DNA of 62,697 nucleotides, taken from contig LQPU01000057.1 in assembly GCA_002101905.1 (NCBI GenBank), forward strand, positions 1 through 62,697, in the 5' to 3' direction. The notes under the pieces were generated by a model. It was not told the origin of the DNA. It did no database searches and saw only the letters and a list, made by a program, of their open reading frames with translations. This DNA is from Mycobacterium shimoidei (GTDB lineage: Bacteria; Actinomycetota; Actinomycetes; Mycobacteriales; Mycobacteriaceae). Positions 57,000 through 62,697 of this stretch are shown one piece after another; position 1 is the stretch's first letter, and every line of letters begins with the position of its first letter. The position numbers were made by a program, and so were the translations under genes.

Positions 57000-58775
57000 T
57001 CAGGATGCGGCGATCCGATCGCCTTGAGCCGCCTCCAGCAGCTCCCGGGCGTGGGCCCGGCCGCTGTCGGTTTCGCCCAACCCGGCAAGCATCCTGGCCA
57101 ATTCGGCCACCCGGCCCGCATCGTCCAGGCGTCGCACGCTGCTGGCCCCGTCGCCCCCGGCGGCATCGACCACCAGGTGCACGTCGGCGTAGGCGGCCAC
57201 CTGCGGCAGGTGCGTCACCACGATCACCTGGTGCGTGCTGGCCAGCCGAGCCAGCCGGCGACCGATCTGCACCGCCGCGCGGCCGCCGACGCCGGCGTCG
57301 ACCTCGTCGAACACCATCGTCGATCCGGTGGTCTGTTTTCCCGACGTGGCCAGCACCACTTCGAGGGCCAGCATCACCCGGGACAGCTCGCCACCGGAGG
57401 CGCTTTTCGACAGCGGCAGCACCGTCATGCCGCGGTGGGCGGCAAAACCGAACTCGACCTGGTCGACACCGTCGGCGCCGGCATGCCCCACCACACCGGA
57501 TGCCAGCCTCAACGCGGCGGGGTCGCCGTCCCCGGCCGGCATGGTGCTGACGGTGATCGTGAACTCGGCGTCGGACATCGCCAGGCCGGCCAGCTCGGCG
57601 GTGACCGCTTTCGCCAGTCGCTTGGCTGATTTTGTCCGTGCTTTACTGAGATCGGTTGCGGCATCGGATAGTTGAGCTGCCAGATCGTCGACACGACGTT
57701 GCAGCTCGGCCAGCGCCTCTTCGGATACATCCAAGTGCGCCAAGCGTTCTCGTGATTCGCGCGCCCAGTCCAGCACACCGTCGATATCGGCGGCATATTT
57801 GCGGGTCAGCGTGCGCAGCTCGGCTTGTCGCGCGAGCTTGGTGTCCAATGCGCTGGCGTCGGCGGGCAATTCCTCCAGGTAATTGCTGAGTTCTCGCGCG
57901 ACGTCGTCGATCACCGTCAACGCCTGGCCCAGTTGTTCGGCCAGCCCGCTCAAGGTGAGGTCGTCGGTGGCCTCCAACGCCGTCTTGGCCCGCCCCAACC
58001 GGTCGGCGGCCGATACCGGCTCGGATTCGGCAGTGATTTCGGCATCCCCGGCTAACGCGATGCGTGCTGCGGCGGCGGCCTCACGCAGCGCATCGAGTTC
58101 GGAGAGCCGGCGGATGTCGGCGATCAGCGCATCGTCCTCACCCGGTTTCGGATCGACCGCGTCAATCTCCTGCAGGGCGAATTTCAGCCGATCGGCCTCC
58201 TGGGCCAAGTCCCGGGCCCGGTCGGTCCGTTCGGCGAGGTCGCGTCGCGCCGATTGCCACGCATCGCGCAGTTTGCGGTAGCGCTCCAGCTGCGCGCCGA
58301 CGCCCGCGAACCGGTCCAGCGCGGCGCGCTGTTCGTCGGGCCGCATCAACCGCAACTGGTCGTTTTGCCCGTGCAGGGTGAGCAGCTCGGCGGTCAACTG
58401 GCTCAACGATTTAGCCGGCACACTTCGCCCGCCCAGGTAGGCGCGGGACGGACCGTCGCGGCTGACCGAGCGCAATGCGATCACACTGCCGTCCTCATCA
58501 CGTTCGGCTCCGGAGGAGTCCAGAATGTCGTCGACTCGTGCGGCCGCCGTGTCGTCGAGATCGTCGGTGCTGAAACGACCTTCGACGACGGCCCGGTCGG
58601 CTCCCGAGCGGATGCGGTTCGCGTCGGCGCGGGAGCCGCCCAGCAGCTGCAGCCCGGTGACCACCATGGTCTTTCCGGTCCCGGTCTCGCCGGTCAAGAC
58701 GGTCAGGCCGCGGTCGAACTCGGCGGCGGCGGCGCTGATCGCGCCCAGCGACTCGATCCGAATCTCCGCCAGCAC
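57000..58775 (-). CDS. recN: DNA repair protein RecN
   Basis: A 591-residue SMC-like ATPase for double-strand break repair. Walker A VLTGETGTGKTMVV near residue 33; two coiled-coil arms (about 150-360); Walker C LSRVMLALEVVLA near 460; Walker B TMVFDEVDAGVGG near 485. The GTG at 58775 lies two bases after the nadK stop and gives the conserved VLAEIRIESLGAI start. Confidence 0.97.
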   Translation of the reverse strand: MLAEIRIESLGAISAAAAEFDRGLTVLTGETGTGKTMVVTGLQLLGGSRADANRIRSGADRAVVEGRFSTDDLDDTAAARVDDILDSSGAERDEDGSVIALRSVSRDGPSRAYLGGRSVPAKSLSQLTAELLTLHGQNDQLRLMRPDEQRAALDRFAGVGAQLERYRKLRDAWQSARRDLAERTDRARDLAQEADRLKFALQEIDAVDPKPGEDDALIADIRRLSELDALREAAAAARIALAGDAEITAESEPVSAADRLGRAKTALEATDDLTLSGLAEQLGQALTVIDDVARELSNYLEELPADASALDTKLARQAELRTLTRKYAADIDGVLDWARESRERLAHLDVSEEALAELQRRVDDLAAQLSDAATDLSKARTKSAKRLAKAVTAELAGLAMSDAEFTITVSTMPAGDGDPAALRLASGVVGHAGADGVDQVEFGFAAHRGMTVLPLSKSASGGELSRVMLALEVVLATSGKQTTGSTMVFDEVDAGVGGRAAVQIGRRLARLASTHQVIVVTHLPQVAAYADVHLVVDAAGGDGASSVRRLDDAGRVAELARMLAGLGETDSGRAHARELLEAAQGDRIAAS

Positions 58776-58777
58776 GG

Positions 58778-59701
58778 TTACTGCCCGCGCCAGCCCGTAA
58801 CCGGTAGCCGGAACTTGCGGACCAGGCGGTCGGTGAACGGTGCACTGTCCAGCCGCGCCCATTTCACCGCTGTGTCGCAGCGCGTCACCTCGAGCCGGCT
58901 ACCGGCGGGCACCAGCATTTCCCGACGGCCGTCGCAGAACACCAACGCGTCATGCCCCTCCGCCTCGACCTCGATAGCGATGGTGGAGTCCGGACTGGTC
59001 ACCATCGGCCGGGCGAACAGTGCGTGAGCATTGTTGGGCACCACCAGGATTGCCTCCAGGTTGGGCCACAACACCGGTCCGCCGGCCGAAAACGCGTACG
59101 CGGTGGAGCCGGTTGGCGTCGACACCAACACCCCGTCGCAGCCGAACGCGGAGACGGGTCGGCCATCGACTTCGATGACCACTCCGAGTACACCGAGCCG
59201 CGGGCCCTTTTCCAGGCTGGCATCGTTGAGCGCCCAGTTGCGGTTGATGATCTTGCCTTCGGCGCGGATCGCGACGTCCAGTGTCAACCGATCTTCCACC
59301 CGGTAGCTGCGGGCGATCACATGCTCGAGCACGCTGTCGATGGCCTCGGCTTCGGCTTCGGCGAGAAATCCGATCCGGCCCAGATTGACGCCGAGCACCG
59401 GGACGCCTGCGTTGCGGGCCAGCTCGGCGGCCCGCAAGAAGGTGCCGTCGCCGCCTAACACCATCACCAGCTCGCATCCTTCGGCGGCGCCTGGTTTGGC
59501 GTCGACCACCTCGATATCGACACCTATCGCGCGCATGTCGTCCGGCGACAAATGCAGCGACCCCCGGTCGACGGCCTCAGCCGATAACACCCGAAGTCCG
59601 ATACCGTTGTCGCCCAACACTTTTTCTACGCGACGCGCGGTCTCGGTCGCCTCGTCGCGGCCGGTGTGGACCACCAGCATCACGGTGCGGTCTTTGGTCA
59701 T
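58778..59701 (-). CDS. nadK: NAD kinase
   Basis: A 307-residue polyphosphate/ATP-NAD kinase. LVMVLGGDGTFLRAAELA (GGDGT) near residue 82, WALNDASLEKG (NE/D motif) near 157, and CDGVLVSTPTGSTAYAFSAGGP near 190. ATG 59701 overlaps the tlyA stop by four bases. Confidence 0.97.
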   Translation of the reverse strand: MTKDRTVMLVVHTGRDEATETARRVEKVLGDNGIGLRVLSAEAVDRGSLHLSPDDMRAIGVDIEVVDAKPGAAEGCELVMVLGGDGTFLRAAELARNAGVPVLGVNLGRIGFLAEAEAEAIDSVLEHVIARSYRVEDRLTLDVAIRAEGKIINRNWALNDASLEKGPRLGVLGVVIEVDGRPVSAFGCDGVLVSTPTGSTAYAFSAGGPVLWPNLEAILVVPNNAHALFARPMVTSPDSTIAIEVEAEGHDALVFCDGRREMLVPAGSRLEVTRCDTAVKWARLDSAPFTDRLVRKFRLPVTGWRGQ

Positions 59702-60510
59702 TGCGGGCCCTTCGCGACCGCCGCGTGGACCGCATCCACCAAATCATCGCCACCCAGCGGTCGATCAGTCTGGGTCCGCAGCCACAGGAAGTATTCGACG
59801 TTGCCCGACGGCCCCGGCAGTGGGCTTGCGGTGACGCCGATGGGGTGCCATCCCAGCTCGACGGCGCGCCGCGCGACCGCGAGCACCGACTCGGCGCGCA
59901 GCGTCGGATCGTGCACCACTCCGTTAGCCCCCACCTGACCCTTGCCCACCTCGAACTGCGGCTTCACCATGGGAACGATATCGGCGTCGGGCAACGCGCA
60001 TCCAACCAGTGCGGGCAACACCGTCGTCAGCGAGATGAACGACAGGTCAGCCACTATCGCGTCGACCGGACCGCCAATGGCAGCCGGGGTGAGGTCTCTG
60101 ACGTTGGTTCGCTCAACGACGACCACCCGCGGGTCCGAACGCAGCGACCACGCCAGCTGCCCGTAGCCGACGTCGACCGCGACAACTTCGCGGGCGCCGC
60201 GATCCAGCAGCACTTCGGTGAATCCGCCGGTCGACGCGCCGGCATCCAGGCAGCGCCGCCCCTGCACACTGACGCCGAACTCGTCGAGGGCGCCGATGAG
60301 CTTGTGCGCGCCACGCGACACCCAGTTGCGCTCGGCATCCTCGGTGACGCTGAGCACGGCGGTAACGGCGACCGCGGTGGCGGGTTTGACCGCCGGCATA
60401 CCGTCGATGCTCACCTTGCCGGCGTCGATCAACTCCGCAGCCTGCTGCCGGGATCGTGCCAGCCCGCGCCGGACCAGCTCGACGTCAACGCGCGCACGCC
60501 GGGCCACCAC
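59698..60510 (-). CDS. tlyA: 16S/23S rRNA 2'-O-methyltransferase TlyA
   Basis: A 270-residue enzyme whose rRNA methylation makes ribosomes sensitive to capreomycin. N-terminal S4 domain RVDVELVRRGLARSRQQAAELID; FtsJ-like domain with RCLDAGASTGGFTEVLLDRG near residue 82 and VDAIVADLSFISL near 150. GTG start at 60510. No disruption is seen. Confidence 0.97.
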   Translation of the reverse strand: MVARRARVDVELVRRGLARSRQQAAELIDAGKVSIDGMPAVKPATAVAVTAVLSVTEDAERNWVSRGAHKLIGALDEFGVSVQGRRCLDAGASTGGFTEVLLDRGAREVVAVDVGYGQLAWSLRSDPRVVVVERTNVRDLTPAAIGGPVDAIVADLSFISLTTVLPALVGCALPDADIVPMVKPQFEVGKGQVGANGVVHDPTLRAESVLAVARRAVELGWHPIGVTASPLPGPSGNVEYFLWLRTQTDRPLGGDDLVDAVHAAVAKGPQ

Positions 60511-60512
60511 AC

Positions 60513-60689
60513 TCAGCCCTTCTCCGCCGACTCCAGGGCGCGCACCAACGCGTCGTGCGCATCGGAAAGACGACGCGCCAGCTCTTCGAGCTTGGCCTCG
60601 TCAATTTCGTTTTCGGGGTCGTCGACGTCGGGCAGCTCGGCGAGCACGGCGTCGATCTGAGCGCGAATGTCCTCGGGTTGGGTAGTCAT
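60513..60689 (-). CDS. Small conserved protein (Rv1693 type)
   Basis: A 58-residue acidic helical protein: MTTQPEDIRAQIDAVLAELP followed by DEAKLEELARRLSDAHDALVRALESAEKG. The position between tlyA and the HAD phosphatase matches Rv1693. It is probably a coiled-coil; the function is unknown. The longer open frame upstream has no support. Confidence 0.85.
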   Translation of the reverse strand: MTTQPEDIRAQIDAVLAELPDVDDPENEIDEAKLEELARRLSDAHDALVRALESAEKG

Positions 60690-60711
60690 CGTGCGGTCAA
60701 CGCTAGCGGAC

Positions 60712-61719
60712 TTAGACCAGGGACCAGCGTTGCAGGGCGTCGTGGGCCGTGTCGTCGCCGGCCTTGACCACGACCGGGCCATCGTCATCGCGGCACGCCT
60801 CCCACACCGCGTGGGCGACGGCCCGAACGATTGCCAACCCGTCATGGTCGGCAGTGACGTCGCGACTGGTCACAGTGACCGTCCCGGCGTCCGCGTCGAC
60901 GTGCCAGGCCGGCTGCGGCCCGACCACCACTACATCGGCGTGTTGGTGCAGTGCACGCAAATCCGCGCCGATGTAGGTCGGACGCCTCGTGGGGTGGGCG
61001 TAGACCGCGTCGCGCGCGGAATTTGCCCCGGTGAGCACCATCAGACTGGGCAGTCCCGCGGCGTTGGCGCCGGCGATGTCGGTGTCCAACCGGTCGCCGA
61101 TCACCAGCGGAGCGCGAAAGTCGCCGCGCGCCAACGCGTCTTGGATCAAGGCGGGTGACGGCTTGCCCGCCACTTGTGGTTCGGCGTCGGTGGCGGTCTT
61201 GAGCGCGGCCACCATCGATCCGTTGCCCGGCAGAAAGCCCCGCTCCGACGGCAGCGTGGGGTCGATGTTGGCCGCCACCCACAACGCCCCATCGCGGATG
61301 GCCAATGCGGCCTCCGCGAGCTGCGCCCAACCGGTTTCGGTCGAGTGCCCCTGCACTACGGCGTCGGGGCGATCTCGGTGCAGGCGTACCGGCCGTAGTC
61401 CGACCGCGGCGATTTCGTCGGCCAGCGACTCGGTACCGACGACGAGCACTCGCGCATCGGTTACGAGCTGTTCTGCCAGCATCCGCGCCGCGCTCTGCGC
61501 GCTGGTGACGACGGCGTCGCCGCTCGCTTTGAGCCCCAACTCGCGCAGATGTTCCGCCACCTCCTCGGCGCTGCGGGAGGCGTTGTTGGTGATGAACAGC
61601 TTGCGCCCGGACGTTTTGTCCAGCGACTCCACCGCGCCCTCGGTGAGCTGGTGGCCGCGGAACACCGTCCCGTCCAGATCCAGCAGCAGGCAATCATGTT
61701 CCTGCGCAAGCGTTCCCAC
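60712..61719 (-). CDS. HAD-superfamily phosphatase (Rv1692 type, glycerol 3-phosphate phosphatase)
   Basis: A 335-residue class IIA HAD hydrolase. Motif I LLDLDGTVFRG near residue 12, motif II FITNNASRSAEE near 42, motif III/IV PLVIGDRLDTDIAGANAAGLPSLMVLTG in parts near 195-220. The last about 70 residues form an extra domain. Rv1692 has been shown to dephosphorylate glycerol 3-phosphate. It starts one base after the TPR gene stop. Confidence 0.93.
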   Translation of the reverse strand: MGTLAQEHDCLLLDLDGTVFRGHQLTEGAVESLDKTSGRKLFITNNASRSAEEVAEHLRELGLKASGDAVVTSAQSAARMLAEQLVTDARVLVVGTESLADEIAAVGLRPVRLHRDRPDAVVQGHSTETGWAQLAEAALAIRDGALWVAANIDPTLPSERGFLPGNGSMVAALKTATDAEPQVAGKPSPALIQDALARGDFRAPLVIGDRLDTDIAGANAAGLPSLMVLTGANSARDAVYAHPTRRPTYIGADLRALHQHADVVVVGPQPAWHVDADAGTVTVTSRDVTADHDGLAIVRAVAHAVWEACRDDDGPVVVKAGDDTAHDALQRWSLV

Positions 61720-61720
61720 G

Positions 61721-62494
61721 TCAGCCCAACTCGCTCACGCGCTCTTCGGCGTCGGTGACACCCTCGACGTCGGCGGCCGCTGCGTGCAGGAACCACTCCA
61801 GCGCCTCGGCGCCCCGGCCAAGCGCAAGCAGCGTATCGGCGTAGGCGTAAAACAGCCGCGCCGCGGTCGGGCCGGTGCGCGCAGGATCGAGCTGCGGGGT
61901 GGACAACACCATCAGGGCCTGTTCGAGCTGACCGAGGTCGGCGCGGGCGCCGGCGGCTACGATGCGCAATTCGTCGGCGTCGTCGCCGGATAGCTGAGCC
62001 GCTTCGGGTCCGCGCGCGATTTCGAGCGCTCGTTCGGGTCGGCCCAGACCTCGCTCGCAGTCGGCGATCAACGGCAGCAGCGGCGACGTGCTGCCCATTC
62101 GGCGTGCGGCGCGCAGCTCGGCCAGCGCTTGCGCCCAGTCCCCGCAGTGATAGGCCGCGATTCCCACCGCTTCGCGGACGGCGGCGATGCGGCCGGACCG
62201 GGCGCGGGCGGCGCGTGCATGGGCAAGCGCCGCTTCGGGGTCGTCGTCGATCAGCTCGCCGGCAGCGACCAGGTGGCGGGCCACGGCGTCGGCGGTGGCG
62301 CGGTCCAAAGTGCTGAGCTCACGACGGATTTCAGGTGCCAGCTGCTTGGCTTCGATATCCGGCGGGATCGGCGGTGCGCCGTGGTCGTTCGCCGGGTGCT
62401 GAGGCTGCGCGTTGCGCGCGCGGCCGGGTCCCGAGTGCGGCCGGCGCGTTTCTCGACGCGGCGGCCGTTGCCCGCTGCCACCGTGGCTGTCCAC
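61721..62494 (-). CDS. TPR-repeat protein (Rv1691 type)
   Basis: A 257-residue protein with a basic, Pro-rich N-terminus (about 1-45) and TPR-like helical pairs (AALAHARAARARSGRIAAVREAVGIAAYHCGDWAQALAELRAARR in parts; LFYAYADTLLALGRGAEALEWFLHAAA near 225). Function unknown. The GTG at 62494 is used. Its 5' region (62495-62596) is AT-rich and lies next to the rRNA terminator, so it has its own promoter there. Confidence 0.88.
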   Translation of the reverse strand: MDSHGGSGQRPPRRETRRPHSGPGRARNAQPQHPANDHGAPPIPPDIEAKQLAPEIRRELSTLDRATADAVARHLVAAGELIDDDPEAALAHARAARARSGRIAAVREAVGIAAYHCGDWAQALAELRAARRMGSTSPLLPLIADCERGLGRPERALEIARGPEAAQLSGDDADELRIVAAGARADLGQLEQALMVLSTPQLDPARTGPTAARLFYAYADTLLALGRGAEALEWFLHAAAADVEGVTDAEERVSELG

Positions 62495-62596
62495 TCGTCC
62501 CAGTCACCTCGTATCGCTGTCGCGGCCTCATATTAAAGGATACGGGCACAGTTAATGCGGCCATAATTAATGCCGCCTATTTGTTTTTTTGCGTGT

Positions 62597-62625
62597 AAAA
62601 AGGGCACCTTGTGGGTGCCCTTTTT
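62597..62625 (-). terminator. Rho-independent terminator of the rRNA operon
   Basis: GGGCACC and GGTGCCC pair around a five-base loop; on the minus strand the stem is followed by TTTTT and preceded by AAAAA, so it works in both directions. It starts 6 bases after the mature 5S end. Confidence 0.93.
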
Positions 62626-62631
62626 GGTGTG

Positions 62632-62697
62632 TGTTCGGCGGTGTCCTACTTTTCCACCCGGGGTGGGTAGTATCATCGGCGCTGGCAGGCTTAGCTT
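62632..62697 (-). rRNA. rrf: 5S rRNA, 3' part (continues beyond window)
   Basis: Read on the minus strand the last 66 bases contain AAGCTAAGCCTGCCAGCGCC and GATGATACT, then GGGTGGAAAAGTAGGACACC and end GCCGAACA, which is the mycobacterial 5S 3' half with its closing helix. The 5' part, 23S and 16S should follow outside the window. The operon is transcribed leftward and sits between the TPR gene and, by synteny, tyrS. Confidence 0.95.

Overview
The window is chromosomal DNA of a slow-growing Mycobacterium. It carries part of an ESX-5 (type VII secretion) locus with SVP-type PPE proteins. It also carries a housekeeping block in the same gene order as M. tuberculosis Rv1691 to Rv1713, an MPT63-family secreted protein, a mycobacterial outer-membrane copper protein (MctB) and a MIRU element. 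GC content is high. GTG starts, 4-base stop/start overlaps and probable leaderless starts (TANNNT about 7 bases before the first codon) are frequent.

1-11.7 kb, ESX-5, all on the minus strand: eccB5 - eccC5 - PPE - [PE-PPE] - small unknown gene - [PE - esxM - esxN, cut by the window edge]. The cyp143/ferredoxin pair found here in M. tuberculosis is absent. The three PE/PPE transcription units share one promoter layout: a TANNNT -10 box with a TTC motif starting exactly 40 bases from its upstream edge, followed by further TTCA-type motifs at 10-11 or 21 base steps. This may be the most interesting undescribed signal in the window.

11.9-27.6 kb, malQ and accessory metabolism: an F420-type oxidoreductase, a ferritin-like metal-dependent hydrolase with its ferredoxin reductase partner, a cytochrome b/molybdopterin fusion oxidoreductase, two TetR genes with palindromes in their divergent intergenic regions, a viral-type topoisomerase IB, a phage-like NlpC/P60 peptidase, a sulfotransferase, and a 53-bp MIRU sitting exactly between two coding sequences.

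27.6-36.6 kb: a minus-strand run of a CopB-type P-type ATPase, acyl-CoA ligase, class II aldolase, amidohydrolase, methyltransferase and MOSC protein, headed by a RicR-type copper operator. Next come a Gfo/Idh oxidoreductase and an MPT63-like secreted protein.

36.8-42.9 kb: a five-gene soluble diiron monooxygenase of the toluene-4-monooxygenase/isoprene type without a reductase gene. A divergent, cysteine-tailed MarR gene has an unusual start, and part of it is duplicated downstream. An EEP-family nuclease and a PNPOx-like protein follow.

43.2-62.7 kb: an L,D-transpeptidase, tRNA-Pro(GGG), a TauE exporter, then the conserved core der-cmk-rluB-scpB-scpA-parA, O-methyltransferase, xerD, nudix, pyrG, mctB, steA, recN, nadK, tlyA, an HAD phosphatase and a TPR protein. 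The window ends in the 3' part of a 5S rRNA with its terminator. That is an rrn operon at the tyrS-side position (rrnB), which is typical of fast growers and unexpected next to ESX-5. It points to one of the slow growers with two rrn operons.
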